This document shows positions 1-12,523 of a DNA stretch of 64,000 bases, piece after piece. Location: positions 1,489,369-1,553,368 of the forward strand of contig JAHNZQ020000049.1 in NCBI GenBank assembly GCA_019155205.2, read 5' to 3'. The position numbers and the translations under genes were made by a program. Origin of the DNA: Gracilaria vermiculophylla. Taxonomy: Eukaryota; Rhodophyta; Florideophyceae; Gracilariales; Gracilariaceae. The first letter of the stretch is position 1. Each line of letters starts with the position of its first letter. The notes under the pieces were generated by a model that worked only from the letters and a program-made list of their open reading frames with translations, made no database searches and had not been told where the DNA came from.

Positions 1-405
1 GAAGAAAGGGTAAGGGCGAATGTTTTAATTTGAAACAATCAAATCTGCATTTTGTGGATGCAAGCCAAACACGGAGCATTCAATTACAATCGTTCGCAAC
101 CGTTGAACGAGCTGTGCGTGCCGTTTGCAAACCTCCATATACTACTGAATCAAAGGAAGAGAGGAAATTTCTTTTCGGGAGTTTTGAGGAGAACTTTGCA
201 ATACCAATATTACTCCCCACCTCTTTGAACTCTATCTACACGAAGAAATTCAGCACACTTCATTGGAAAACGTTCTCCACTATTTATTTCTCTCTCGACG
301 CATCCATTTCTTCCCACATACATTAGTCTCTGGTCCGAGAACGTTTGCATCATTCTGTGCTGAGCACTAAAAAAACTCCAAAGCTCATCAATTCGCTCTC
401 AAAGC

Positions 406-750
406 ATGATCGACTTCACTCCATTCACATCAGATGCTGAACGTGCAGCTGGGAGTTTGGTCGCAAACAGTGCACTAACGTCGCAGCTTCCGGAATTTCT
501 CGTTGAGATGTTTGAATATTTTGGGAGACAACCGTTCCCTCTTCGTTTCGCAACCCCAAACAAATCATTATGTGGCAAGAGAAAGGCACCAGATAGTGGT
601 TTCTCGCATGTTAAGGTGTTCTCGAGAAGAAATCGACGAAAGGCAGCGCAACCTTCAAGTTCAACTCCATTAAAACGCAGTAGAAAACGTAAGGCAAGCA
701 GTGAGCTTCATCAAGCGCGTTCAGCAAGACGACTCCGATATATGCTATGA
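406..750 (+). CDS. Hypothetical small basic protein
   Basis: An ATG-initiated frame of 114 codons, not recognised as any family. The N-terminal half has mixed composition. The C-terminal half is strongly basic, with clusters such as KRSRKRK near residues 88-94 that would suit a nuclear localisation signal. No neighbour gives context and the surrounding DNA is repeat-bearing. It could be a first exon, a gene relic or a chance frame. Confidence 0.25.
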   Translation: MIDFTPFTSDAERAAGSLVANSALTSQLPEFLVEMFEYFGRQPFPLRFATPNKSLCGKRKAPDSGFSHVKVFSRRNRRKAAQPSSSTPLKRSRKRKASSELHQARSARRLRYML

Positions 751-3658
751 TACTTTCAATTAATCGTTGAGAATGAAGGGCCACTGCAAAATTCTGCTTC
801 CGAAATGCTCGAAGAGAAATGGAAGTGGACGAGTCAACTATTACCTCCCATTATGGCAGGATGCGAGATCTCTGGAGTTCGGCGTGAAGACTGTATCTTG
901 TGATCTACGTTTACCGTGGATTTGACGGCGGCAATCTTGCCTTCTTTCCGCGGTTTTCAAAATGTTCCTGCGAACAGCGTTGAATTTGCAAGCACCGGAA
1001 AAGGAGACATCGTCTTTACAGAAATATACGTACATGTATGAAGACACTTTTGTCATTATTATTGCTATTGGAGGGTAGAATGACAGTAGTGTATATCTGT
1101 CCCTCATGACGGCAGGTAACATTCGTTCTTCGTTGTTTTCATTCACCATGCTACTGCAATATGGCCAACTGCTATTCATGATAATGCTTATGGATGCCTT
1201 TTTACGAAATTGTTCTCTGCAAAGAAAGATCAAGAACTTATCCGGTTCATGTCCAGATTATCAGTCTTTGATACTTTCACCCAAGCTCTTAGAAACATCA
1301 CTGAACATCTTTCAAAGACCTGCGTTTGTAGGCGGGTATCAAAAGACGAAATATTCATAGTCTTTTTTAATATTTGATACATAATGGCATCTGGGCCCCT
1401 GCAATGAAACAAGCAATTCTGTTGTGTATAACGCAATGGTTTTGTGTGTGAACATAACAAGTAGTTATTTCGCTTTCGGCTCTATCATTTTTTTCATCAT
1501 CGATGTTGAGTGGCTGGGAAGTAGCTGTTTCCTTCTGTCACTGTATTCAAATGAATTTTTGGTATTCAGTTTCATTGCATCATTATTGCGTTTGTCTGCA
1601 TCTCTCGCCAACATGAAATTATCATAGACAATGTCTTTTTTTTTGTCTGTGGGCTTGTCGGTATTCTCTGATCTCAGGATAAGATGGAAAAGATTTGCAT
1701 CTATTGATATTGCTTGTTCTGATCTCGCAGATGCGTGGTATTTTTGTCGAGAATTCCTGGCCACTGCCGCACCACATAACGTTGAACGAGTACGTTGACG
1801 AATTTGAAAAATGAGTGCAGAACATCCGATTGGAAGAGCAAGTTCAAGTCCAGCTGGATGAAATTGATGTTCAGTCGTCATTCAGAATCAAACAAAGAAC
1901 TAGAAGGCTGAAAACTGCAGAAAACGAAATTCAACCGCGTATTGAAGACGCTCGAGGAATAGAATCGCTGATGGCTCAGTTTTACACTGGCTACATTCCT
2001 CGACTGCATCTTGTCGCGAGTTGTCAAGAAGACAGAGCTCTTCAGTGCAGGTACACTCTGAGCGTGAAAAAGGACTTTAAACGAGTAGTACTGAGATGTC
2101 CTCTTACACACAAAAGTCATCAAGACAAGCTCAAAAATCAGAAACAGAAGCGCAACATGTCGCTCAAAGATTTGATATTGAAAAAGGCCTGTAAAGTCTA
2201 GGGATTTCTTAAGAGAGAAACATCTGAACATATGGATCTTAGCTCTGCTGGGAATTAGAGTACAGCTTCCACATATAAGAAGAAGAAGAAGACTTTTATT
2301 TTGGTCTTAATCTGGATTCCTTTCAAATTTAATGGATCGCCTGACGGCATCAGTATATCATGCACCTAATACTGATGTGGTTACAAATTGTTTCAACTCT
2401 CTATCCAAATGGAGTTCTCGAGAAATGGCTTGTACCCTGGATCATCGAGAAGAACTGCCCTGAAACTGAGTGAAATAGAGGGTTTCTTTCTTTTCTGCAC
2501 TTTTGGCAGGGTGCTCAAGATTAGTCGCATCACAACCGGTCAACCTATGGATGTGGAGAACTGCTCTTAACGTCAGGAACGCTATAATAGACACAATTTT
2601 GCATGATACATTTTGCTTTGTGTTGCAAGGAGTTCATGGGTGGTCTCACAGTATGACTGTATCTGACAGAGTCCGAAAAGCTAAGCAACCTTCCGATATC
2701 CTTCATCCGATTGTATTGTGGTTTAAATTCATCATGATAATGCCCAGACCTCACGGAACCAATGATTGGAGGTTCTGTTCAAACAAACATGTTCCTTTTG
2801 AACGACGCACTGATCTATTCCTGCCACAAAGCTGCTCATTTTGATTGTATCAGAGTCGTCTCAGCACACTGCTTTTGACCAGGCTAGGAATCAATCTTTG
2901 GCTAAGTTCGCGGAAGAATAGTATCTCAGGACAGTTGTTTCATATATTTATCATGTCTCGCCATCGTACACGGATGAAAACCTCAAATTTGAGAAATAGA
3001 GAGCGCGCAGGAATCACTTCATAATTATGCGCAGCATTGCGTTGATTATTCGTAAGGCAAAGGGGCCGCTAGACGCCCTCAACAACCTACAAAGCGCACT
3101 CAGGAAACTTGGTCACTAGTTACAGACAGACAACATTGCTACGCTCACTTCGCGAATACCTAGTTTTGTAAAAACCGCATTAGAACCCTTGGGTGTACTC
3201 GGAAACATAGGCATTTAGCTACCGAAGCTTATCGCCTTTCCATCGCCCTTCCTTCTCATTTCACCGCTTCTTTGACTCAAATTGAGCTCTTCGACAGAGC
3301 GGCACACCACTACAAGGCGTTTACATCGTCCCACACTGTGCCGCACGGGAGGTCATGCGACATTCTATCATTCGGTCCTGATACCTTCGGCGAGACCAAG
3401 GGAAAGAACAGCCAATCGCTTCACATCGTTTTCCGATCCGAGACAAGCGCATAATAGAAATTCCGAGCAAAACCCTGCAGAAGACCCCGACTCAGTTGCC
3501 TTCATAGGAGTCACTCCATGACGGGGAAGATGTGCAGGGAAACAACGGTAGAATCATCACCAGCTGCTTAGCTCGTGTCTTACTGCTTTCGTGCAGTAGA
3601 CCGGAGGCCTTTTAGCGACGTACTCCCAAGGTCTGCGATGGCGACCGGGTAGCAGATC

Positions 3659-3750
3659 GATCGCCAAGACGAGTCTAGGGACTTCCCGAGTCCGGAGGGG
3701 CGGTCGTTGCGCCGATCGCCAATGCGAGTTTTCGGACATTCCGAATCCGG
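3659..3750. repeat. Diverged 37-bp direct repeat
   Basis: Two copies at 3659-3695 and 3714-3750, offset by 55 bp. Both begin GATCGCCA and end with TCCGG and are clearly related between these ends, with several substitutions. They lie just left of the hairpin-element copy at 3787. Confidence 0.6.
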
Positions 3751-3786
3751 CAAGAATCACAACCCAGACCGAGCGTAGCACATTGT

Positions 3787-3897
3787 AACACTGCGAAGCG
3801 GAAGATGCCGTACGAAGAGCGGTCTGGCTGGTTTTCGTAGCAGAACAGCAGACTTTACGTCTTTAATAGTAGATAATTCGCTGCGATCGCTATTCTA
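3787..3897 (+). mobile_element. Truncated copy of hairpin element (MITE-like)
   Basis: This stretch matches the reverse complement of 5426-5598 at both ends: it begins AACACTGCGAAGCGGAAGATG and finishes CTGCGATCGCTATTCTA, and both blocks have close counterparts in the other copy. It keeps only one of the two hairpin arms, so it is about 60 bp shorter. It is best read as a deleted member of a dispersed repeat family. Confidence 0.55.
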
Positions 3898-5425
3898 GAT
3901 TGTACCGACACTACTCTATTGTGTACAAGACCCCAAGACAGTGCAGCATGTAGACTGTCTTCGAGGATCTCCGTGGCACGCAAGATATCTCTGTGTTATG
4001 CACATACTATCGAAGGGTCATAGGCACTGTTGTGAAACAGCGTCGCACCGCAACGCGTAGCCAGTAGGTATCCGAGCGCGTCAGTTTACCTCTTCACTTT
4101 AATCCCATGTTCGTTTAATGCTTTCCAACCCCCGGGTTTTACGCTTTTTCACACGTAAACTTCACAGCGCGTTGTCACTCGAATCTGTAGCGCATTGTTT
4201 TTCATCGTTTTGAAGAACATTGTTTCTTCTACAGCTTTTCATATTGCCAGTGGAGATAAATGTCGAGCTTTGTGTGGACATGTGCCATGCATCATAATAA
4301 AGTAATATTCGTTGCAAGGTAATGAGCTGTTACTTCTTCCTTTTTTTTTGACAGGAGCGTGGATGGTTATTTTCTTGTCCTGTTACAGAGTCTTAAAGGC
4401 ATTTCGAGCAACCTGAAATGTATCCCAAACCCAATAAGATCATTTGTCGTAAAAGTCATTTGGTGTACAACCGACATCTTGTTTCTCATAATCAGTACGT
4501 GAGACGATCCGGATAACTACTAAACATCTCTGTAATGATGTTTCATTTGGTCAAGCATTTATGACTGATCTGTTTCGTTTTTTCTCTTGTTTCTACCCCC
4601 ATCTTTTTTGTGAGTATCGTGCATCTCCTTAAACTTTTATAAAACGGTAAAAAAAGCAAGTCACTTAGCACTCTGCATGTGCAACGACACGCTCTGCAAG
4701 AGTCTATTAGAAAATTTCTTTATTCAAGCTTGAAAACGAGACTGGAAACAAATGAAAAGAAATCATCAATCTATTGTGAAGAGTATTCAATCTTATATAT
4801 ATAGGCTACCTTCTCAGGATTTTTTCCCCAACCACATTGACGAAAAGCAAAGAGTGCAAATATGATCATAGAGCCGGTGACGAAGCTTCATAAAAGTGCT
4901 CATACTTTTTGTTTTCCGTGAAAGCCCTGAAGGAGTTTGTCTAAGATTATGAGCCATAGTGGAAGAAGAGCATGGCTTCTAAAAAGGCTCTTAAACAGAG
5001 CAGGCAGACGTAGAAAAGAAGCAAAACTTCGGTTTACATCACACATTGAGTTGTTATTGTCTCGTTTGAAAGGAGGGAGTGAGCCCATATACTCATGATC
5101 AAATATAGGTAATCTTCCGTTATCCTCCGAAATTGAGGCGGTCAATGAGGCAGAGGTGTGCACTCACTCTTTTCTGGTGCAGCTCAAAGAATCTGTTTTT
5201 CCCTGGACAAGGACACGACGATCTCATACTGCGCAGAGCAACAGAGTTCGCAGGGCTCTTCGCTCAAGAGTAAATTCTATGTGTATCACAGATAAAGGTA
5301 TTGGGACACTCAGAACCACAAAGACAGCCCACAAGCCACATTATCATCAAATACAGTCTCGAAGATTGTGTTCAAGCTACACTGTCTTCGAATATTGAAT
5401 CGAACAAGGTATTGTCAGTTTAAGT

Positions 5426-5598
5426 TAGAGTAGAGATCGCAGCACATTTCGAAGAGGAGTCTGCCTTATTCTCGTAGGAGAACAGTAGACTCTATGTCTT
5501 AAATTGAAGAAATTACTATTCAAGACATAAAGTTTACTGTTCTCGTGCGAGAATCAGGCAGACTCCTCTTCGTACCGCATCTTCCGCTTCGCAGTGTT
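5426..5598 (-). mobile_element. Hairpin-forming element (MITE-like)
   Basis: Contains a near-perfect inverted repeat with arms 5450-5500 and 5521-5572 around a 20-bp loop. The outer 15 bp of each arm (CGAAGAGGAGTCTGC and its complement) are identical. Flanking sequence outside the arms is shared with the copy at 3787-3897, so the element is longer than the hairpin. No coding capacity is seen. Terminal inverted repeats at the outermost ends and a target-site duplication were not found. Confidence 0.6.
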
Positions 5599-5663
5599 CC
5601 ACTGTGTATTCAATAACTTCCATGTCATGTTGTCAACCTTCTCCCCCGGGGATTATTTACCCG

Positions 5664-5847
5664 GAACAAAGTGAATGGTTGGGAATTTGTTTTATCTTTA
5701 CAAGCAGACGGAAACAGTCTTTTCGCAATAACACTCCGGCGATGCATCGAATATAGAACAAAGTGAATGGTTGTGTATGTGTTTTTATCTTTTCAAACAA
5801 ACGGAAACAGTCTTTTCGCAGTAATACTCCGGCAATGCATCGAATAC
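5664..5847. repeat. 92-bp tandem duplication
   Basis: Two adjacent copies begin at 5664 and 5756, each opening with GAACAAAGTGAATGGTTG and closing with GATGCATCGAATA or a one-base variant. Differences are mainly single substitutions and small indels in the middle. It is a simple local duplication without a coding signal. Confidence 0.75.
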
Positions 5848-8153
5848 ATGTGCTTTACGAAGGAAAAGCTGTTTATCTTAGAGCAAATGCACGTGAGGCG
5901 GTGGAGGACTCGACAAAAAGTCTTGTCCTTTTCCGCTGTGCGTTTATGTAGAGTGCAGAGAGCACTTTGTTCCCTCGTAAACACTAAAATACGAACATTT
6001 AAAAAAGTGGGTCCCACCTAATCCATTTCAACACCAAGTGTTTATGGCAGTAAAAGTACGTTTGCGATAGGAATAGAAAGATGCCTTGGCAGTTGAACCT
6101 GTAAAAGACAAGTTCTTAGAAGGTCGCCCACGTGAAAACAAGACAATGTGAGTTGAGAACATCTTGTCTGAGTGTTAAGGAAGAAGTCCTCCTTTATTCG
6201 CAAGATGAAGTACACGAGAGCACATGTTTTCTTCGGTGCTCTCGTGATACAAAGAAAAACGAGAGAATTCAAATACAAACAAATGTCACATAAAAGAATA
6301 CAAATGTGCAAATACTCAAACGTCACTGAGACAAGGCTCAAATCCAATTTGTGCGGATTGTGTCAAACCGACAATTATGATGTTCTTGGAGTACATCAAT
6401 GAACGCCACGATGCAAGGGCTCGACTAACCGCAAATTGCAAAAACTCTTCAAACCATGATCTCACCATGAACCTTTCAAACTTGTCATAAAGTGTGTGCG
6501 GAGTGCACCAAAGCTTACGACACATCGTATTACGTCTCCTTGACAGTTTTTTCGTTGGCTCAAAAAAAATTGCTATCATCTCGTATTTGTTTTTTGAGCT
6601 TTCGCAATCGCAATATCACTTAGTTTGTTTTCTTTATTATTTTCGTTTCCATGTTCTCCATAAATAACAATTTCGTCTTCCACTATAACACCACAAGCCG
6701 CACAAAGGGGCAGCCTTGATAGAATACTGAGTTGTTCATTCTGCATAAAGTTTTGCAATCAGATTCGAATTTGCGTTCTGCAAATGTCTTCGTCGAAGAT
6801 ACATGTATGTAGATAGCTATAGCTTAAATATTTTCTACGCCATGGTAGCCAATGCCCGTGATTTTGACGGACAAAAAGTGGCAAACATCTGTATGAGGTT
6901 TTTGAAAACACAAGATGTACCTAATATCTGACATCCTCACGCTTCGTTTCGTTCAACATAAAAGATTTTTATGACTACCCAGAAACGAGTGAGAATGAAA
7001 CATGTGCTTCCCGGGTGTTAAGAGTCTTTCGGTACACCTGTATTTCTTGCCTTCAACATTTCTCTGGTAAAACGCTGTAGCGAAGCGTTCCGGAGAAGTG
7101 GGTGACTAACGACACATCTGTGGGAGCTGAATAATTTAGTGAGCATCAATGAAAACGATTTGTTTGCAGTCTTGTCAGTGTGGTATCGTTCTCTACTACC
7201 AAACTTCATCCCATGACCCCAAGCAGTTGAGTTTTATTTTCCGGCGTGAGCGCGGTAGCGTCAAATCTTCCACGCCAAAGACCTTGGTTTTGGTACCTTA
7301 CCAACACGTTCTCGAGAAAGTCTTCACATTGAATTAACATCTCGAGAACTTCACAGGAACTCGAAATGTGTCTTATACAATCTCAAAGAAGTCCATCTTA
7401 CCTGCAATGAGAAATACTGAGCTTCACAAAAAAATACGAGCACACCCCGAGTGAGCTGTAAAACTTTTGCATTCCAAATGTCCTTTACACGAAGATACCA
7501 GATGATCTTGTTACTCAGAGCCGATGAATGGCTCGTGCCAGTAGATTGTTTCTTTCGCCGGAAAATGGGCAGTTTACAGAGGAACTGTGAGCTTGCTGCC
7601 GATAAACGAAGTGCCAAGAACTCAAAATGACCTTTTTGTAGCTATAGAACTCCGGAGTTTTAGCTAGAACTGTCCCACGTGATTACGCGCCACAGTAATA
7701 ATTCATGGGAGGTCTTTACGTAGTAGTTCAAATGGAAGATGAACTATGGGACACAGTTATAGCTTATGCACTGAACAGTGAAGATCGGAGAAACCTCTGT
7801 CAGTTTAGGCAAATGTACAGGATTGTGGTGAAAATTTGTGCAGTGGCTGGCGCCGCGAAGCCCTTTCAAACATATGTAGCAGATTTGCATGGCATCTTAC
7901 AAAAAAGGTCTGCTGGAGATGCCAAGGAATCTCACGTGAATACATTTCATTAAGTTGCCTCTTAAGATCGATAAGGGAAAAACTCTCAGGGGATGCACGT
8001 CACTTAGAGCGCACTGAGTTTCCATGAAAGCAAGGTGCTAAACCCTCTCTATTCCAAACATGTGCGAGAAGTCCAAAGCATGCGCCGGATACATGTCATC
8101 AAGAAACGCACTAAGGCTTTTCGTTCTGGTATTAACTCGAACGATTTCAAATG

Positions 8154-9701
8154 TCACTGTGAGTCTAACAAAGCGATTTGCCGAGATTTGCGATCCGGAA
8201 ATGTAACTGGCGCCCCCGGTATGGACCCACCAGTTGTTGCATCACCAAGATCTCCGTGTATGTCATCAGTGCCAATATCAAAATCGTTTCCGGGATAGCG
8301 AAACTCATCATTAGGTCTCTCCTCGTCTTCTATAGGTTTCGTCACGTTGTGTTTACTTCGAGTTGTTCTTCTCTGCACATCCTTCAGTACTCGTCCCCTG
8401 GAAATTCCTGTGCGAGGTGCTCCAGGCCTTGAAACAGGTCCTGTACCCCGTTTCATGACGTGCCCAATTTTTGCAACATCATCGTTCCAGTGCTTGTCAC
8501 GGTTTCCGTGTTTTCGAGCGTGCGCTTTTTTCATCGCTCGTGCTCGTTGGATTATAGGAGTATCGTCAGAAAGGCTAGGAGTTGGAGATTCAGAGAAATG
8601 AAGCGCAGCGCGACGAGCTGCGGCTCTCCTTTTCTGGCCTCTTTTCGCTCCCGGACCTAGTGTGTACCTGCCTACTTTTCCTTTGGCGACGCGCATCGAC
8701 CGTCGAACGGCAGTGCCATTTTCTTTACTCTGCGACATTGATCCATGCATGAGTTCATCGGATTCCGAGCCTTCTTCTTCGTCGTCGTCGTTCTGGGCAC
8801 CGGCCACTTTCTCGGCGGTGTCGATATCAAAGTCACTGTCCGCGGCACGTGGCTCATAGGAACCGGAGGACTCAGGTTCAGGGGGCTCAGGCGCCGGTTT
8901 CTCAATATTCTTCGGCGTTTTACGGCGTTTCACGTTACCTGCCTTAAGATCTTCTTCAAGTTTTTGCATATCCCACATCCAGCTGGCATCGACGTTGACA
9001 GTGTCGAGGAACTTTCTGACAGCAATACCAACTTTGAGCAGATTCTGTGACTTCTCCAGACGTTTGAGCTTGGAATCAAAATCATCTGACTTGCCGTAGT
9101 TCTCAAACTCAACTCGCCAGACTCTTTGCAAATCGCGAAAGTTGGAAGAATGCTTGTCATTTTTATCATCGGTCGGAGCGTGAGCGTTGAAGAAAGACTT
9201 GACAACGGTTTCAAACACTTCCTTCCTCGAGTGCAAATCGGCATCATCATTCTCCAATTTATCATAGAGCCAAACGTACGCAACTCGTAAAGCTATGAGG
9301 GCCGAATCGAACATGATGGAACACTCCGCCCACTTGGAGTCACTGAACGACGCGCTCACTTCGTTCCACAAGGTCTCCATTAGGACGGCCATGCGGGTAA
9401 GATCACGGTGGTCCGACAGGTCCTGCTGCAAACGGACGCACGCTCGTCGCAGCCAGCTTGCATTCTCACGTGCTAAGACGCGGGCGCGCGCTTCACGGCC
9501 GGCCTGATGCTTTGCGCTCATGAATCGATCGATTACGGTCGTTGTCCATAATTTTTTCTGTTCAGCACTCCAGTCTGATGTCAATTCGTCGGGGATGAGA
9601 AATTCCTGAAGACCTGTATCACGAGAAATCCATGCCAGCGCCTTCTCTCGCATCTCTATACGCTCGGTAAACGGCAAGTCAGAAACAATTGGATTAGCCA
9701 T
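8154..9701 (-). CDS. Hypothetical 515-aa nuclear-type protein
   Basis: A long ATG-initiated intronless frame whose family I do not recognise. Residues 1-250 are rich in predicted helix, with Trp and Leu at regular spacing. Residues about 250-270 form a basic KRRKTPK patch followed by a proline/glutamate linker. Residues about 305-325 are strongly acidic (a DDDEEEGSESDE run). The remainder is basic, with repeated RR and KR pairs and glycine. Alternating acidic and basic blocks fit a nuclear or chromatin-associated protein, but this is inference from composition. It lies alone next to the gene-poor left end. Confidence 0.75.
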   Translation of the reverse strand: MANPIVSDLPFTERIEMREKALAWISRDTGLQEFLIPDELTSDWSAEQKKLWTTTVIDRFMSAKHQAGREARARVLARENASWLRRACVRLQQDLSDHRDLTRMAVLMETLWNEVSASFSDSKWAECSIMFDSALIALRVAYVWLYDKLENDDADLHSRKEVFETVVKSFFNAHAPTDDKNDKHSSNFRDLQRVWRVEFENYGKSDDFDSKLKRLEKSQNLLKVGIAVRKFLDTVNVDASWMWDMQKLEEDLKAGNVKRRKTPKNIEKPAPEPPEPESSGSYEPRAADSDFDIDTAEKVAGAQNDDDEEEGSESDELMHGSMSQSKENGTAVRRSMRVAKGKVGRYTLGPGAKRGQKRRAAARRAALHFSESPTPSLSDDTPIIQRARAMKKAHARKHGNRDKHWNDDVAKIGHVMKRGTGPVSRPGAPRTGISRGRVLKDVQRRTTRSKHNVTKPIEDEERPNDEFRYPGNDFDIGTDDIHGDLGDATTGGSIPGAPVTFPDRKSRQIALLDSQ

Positions 9702-10503
9702 TGGGAAGAACTGCTGTGGAGAGAATTAGGGTGGTGGAGGTGAAACGCTGCCGGGTAGAACACGGCGCTTGTAGAACGGCATGCACAAGCGGTCAACTCC
9801 CGAGTGGAGTAGGGGTGTTGCAATCCAAAGAGCGTCCTCTGTGAGAAGCTGCGAGTGGTGTTTTCGCAAAAAGAAGAGAACCTTCACCCAGGAGAACGGA
9901 GAGGGCGAGACGAGGACGCTTATCCGGCGAATCGAACCAGCACGTATACTTCTCTCTGGTGCGCAACTTCGAAACGCGCTTTTCAAAGGCAATCTTGTAG
10001 ACTAGTCCATACGTTCTCAATGCTGCGAGCGCAGCGATATGGTTTTTTTATCTGTAATGCTTGCGAACTCTAATTTATTTGCAAAAAACGATTGTTCGAG
10101 GGGTGGCTGTAAGCAGATCCATATTAAGCGGAGATGGGTACGGTGTACTGCGCTGAAATCTCCATTATGCAGTTCTTGAAAACGAGCGCTATGTTTACTC
10201 TCCGAGACACATGTTGAAGTAGGGCGAATTACCTTTTAAATCTCAGCAGACCATCAAAGCTTTACTAAGCTATCTATGAGGTGATTCTAGCTACTCAACG
10301 TTTTCTACTGCGGCTTCGATTGTGTCTGCAAAAGCTATTCAAATGATCGATATTAGATGCCCGCGGGTGACAACAGAGTCGCATGCACACAACAGCGAAA
10401 ACGGCCAAAAGTGCTCGCCATTTCCGCCTATGAGTTGCAGCAAACCCCAAAGCTCCTTGAACGAAACATGATGAAAGACTCCGTCTTATCATGTGATGCG
10501 TAG
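9702..10503. other. Intergenic, 802 bp
   Basis: Upstream of the minus-strand gene starting at 9701 and downstream of the gene ending at 10504. It should contain the promoter of the former. I see no RNA gene, repeat or convincing coding frame. Confidence 0.5.
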
Positions 10504-10887
10504 TCACTTTTTGTTCAGATATTTTGACAATAACATCCAAAATATTCCTTTCTTCTTTTCGTTGCGACCTGAGGCTGCCGCCTGCGTTTCTCCGTCTGCA
10601 GCAGCCGGCGATACTTCGGCAGGAGAACCGTCGCCACCGACCTTCGCCCTCGGCGTTTTGGAGAATGCATTCTTATTTCCCTTCGTCGGAGATTTCAACA
10701 TCTTGGTAAGGTCCTCGAATGTCGTATCATCTCGAGTGTCCTTCGTAGCATCCCCGAAGTCCGTGCCAAGAAACGACGCCCTATCCTTCAACGGCCCACG
10801 CTCACTGTCTGGGTACTTCTTGTAGAACGATTCCTTCATTGACCAGTTCCGCAACTGCCTTCCGGCGGAGGAAGGCTTCCTCACCAC
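10504..10887 (-). CDS. Hypothetical protein, 3' exon
   Basis: The frame is open to 10887, but its first codon is GTG. The first in-frame ATG is at 10839 (111 residues). A pyrimidine-rich acceptor ending TTTTCAAG lies immediately upstream (10890-10897), so the frame is probably the last exon of a spliced gene. One ATG exon that could join begins at 11090, but the donor cannot be fixed by eye. The protein has a basic N-terminus, a DDTTFEDLTKM segment, a Pro/Ala-rich middle and a lysine-rich C-terminus. No family was recognised. Confidence 0.45.
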   Translation of the reverse strand: MVRKPSSAGRQLRNWSMKESFYKKYPDSERGPLKDRASFLGTDFGDATKDTRDDTTFEDLTKMLKSPTKGNKNAFSKTPRAKVGGDGSPAEVSPAAADGETQAAASGRNEKKKGIFWMLLSKYLNKK

Positions 10888-11832
10888 AACTTGAAAATAG
10901 AAGGAGCAACTTTACCAGCGCCGTTCAAATTCTTGATAGTTCAACTCACAGACAAAGTGAAAAGATCATTATCTTGAACTGATTTCTCTGAGACGGGTCG
11001 AGGATACATGCAGGACTGAGTAATATCAATCGGAATGAATTCAAATATGCCAAATTCCGCTATACTGCGACTTCTGGAAGCAGCTTTCATGCTCAACTCT
11101 TACAATAACGCACTAAACCATTTCACGTCGTCTTCTAAGACGCTGCCATGACCTTGCTGTGCAAACAGCTGTTTTGATGTGGATGCGCAGCCGATAGTAG
11201 ACAGGACCATATTTGCCACATTTTCCTGCAGAGAATAAAGTCCACTGGTTGAAATGTAGTAACCCAATTGGGAAACAAATCGGATGAAGTGGTGGTTATC
11301 GTTGCATTAGTCGATCGAAAGCACGAGGAACGCGTCCATCGTCTATGGCAGTGTGTCGCATTCGAATTCGAAAGATTCTGATTACTCGATGCGATTTCAC
11401 ATACATGTCTTGTTCCAAGTAACCATAGGGTACTTGTCGCCCAGCCCGGGTGAAGGGTGCATATCAGCGGCACTTCAGACAGGGATTTCGAACATCGTGA
11501 GACTTTCAGCATGGCAACTGCGCGCATTGATGACGAGTATCTGGGTGTCCGGAACACTACCATATGCTTACTGGCAAGAAGAGCAGTGCTCGAACTTCGT
11601 GGGGTTCAATTCGGGAATTGCGCTCTGATCTTGTGCAGCGCGTCAAGCAGTTCTTTGACGCTATTCGGAAATGAACCAATGACTTGAACGCTTACAAAAT
11701 GACATAAACAAACGCTGTCCAGCGAAATGGCCGATGCAACTCGCGCCCATCATTTACTCAAACGCGACGATGTGGGAGGCGCACCAACACGGCAGTCCAA
11801 TATCGCTGACTCTTCGAAACATTCACGAAAGC
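10888..11832. other. Unresolved 945-bp interval
   Basis: Between the exon at 10504-10887 and the stop codon of uL23. Several minus-strand segments in 11106-11720 read like protein but change frame at plausible GT/AG sites, so a spliced or decayed gene may lie here. I could not assemble a consistent model and do not call one. Confidence 0.3.
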
Positions 11833-12523
11833 TTAGATTACACCAATCTTCGAAGCCACATCAAGAGCATCGTGTTCCTTCGTCAGTCTTACATAGGCTT
11901 TTTTCTTACCGTCAGGACGAACAAGAGTATTGACCTTGACAGCTTGGATGTCATACATCTTCGAGACGGCCGCCTTAATCTTCGGCTTGTTGGCTCTCAC
12001 GTCGACGATGAAAACAATTGTATTATGGTCTTCAATCATTTTCATAGCACTCTCTGTTGTGAGCGGGTACTTGATCACCTGATGGTCATCAAGTTTTGGC
12101 TTTCTCGCTAGCGCTCGTCGGGGATACTTCGGATCGCGTGGCAGCTTCAGAGTATCGGGACGCCTGAATGTAACCGAGGTGCGAACTTTCTTTCCCTTCA
12201 CGATCTGAACACCAGCCTTCGCGGCGCGTGCGGCCTTTTCAGCCCTTGTTGGGCCCTCTATTGCAAGCGTAATATCGAATTCACGTTCGCAGACGCGGGG
12301 CGTGTATTAGTCGTAACATCGACAAGAAAGAAGTCCAAAGCGTGATTGAGTGATGGAATTAATCATGTTTCCGAGGAACAAAAGGGATATCGCATCGCAA
12401 AACAGAAAGCACGGTTGTTCGTCAGAACGTCTGATATACGTTATCGGAGACTGGTGGCCATTAAACTTTCCAGAAGAAAGATCCCGTTAAGGCAAGAGAC
12501 ATACCTTTAGCTGCTGGCTTCAT
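11833..12523 (-). CDS. RPL23A: 60S ribosomal protein uL23 (L23A), two exons
   Basis: Exon 2 is 11833-12257 and exon 1 is 12505-12523. The 247-nt intron runs from GTATGT to TAG. Exon 1 holds only ATG and five further codons plus one base (MKPAAK). Joining restores the eukaryotic N-terminal basic arm ([15 protein letters not shown]). The uL23 core follows, including [17 protein letters not shown], the [12 protein letters not shown] strand and the C-terminal [17 protein letters not shown]. uL23 sits at the exit tunnel of the large subunit and is a docking site for chaperones and SRP. Length (147 aa) is normal for the family. The very early intron is typical of ribosomal protein genes in intron-poor genomes. 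Confidence 0.93.

Larger units (their letters stand above)
1..8153. other. Gene-poor AT-richer region
   Basis: About 8 kb without a recognisable gene. Open frames are short, overlap on both strands and show no family motif, and many begin with GTG or TTG rather than ATG. The exceptions worth recording are a 114-codon ATG frame at 406-750 and an 82-codon ATG frame at 7705-7953. The stretch holds the repeats listed separately at 3659-3750, 3787-3897, 5426-5598 and 5664-5847. It looks like intergenic DNA with degraded mobile-element material. Spliced genes with very short exons cannot be excluded by eye. Confidence 0.6.

Noticed and set aside
10898..10960. 18- and 26-nt introns flanking a 16-nt exon upstream of the 10504-10887 exon
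   Set aside because: Frames can be made to fit, but other introns here are several times longer; one longer intron explains the data as well.
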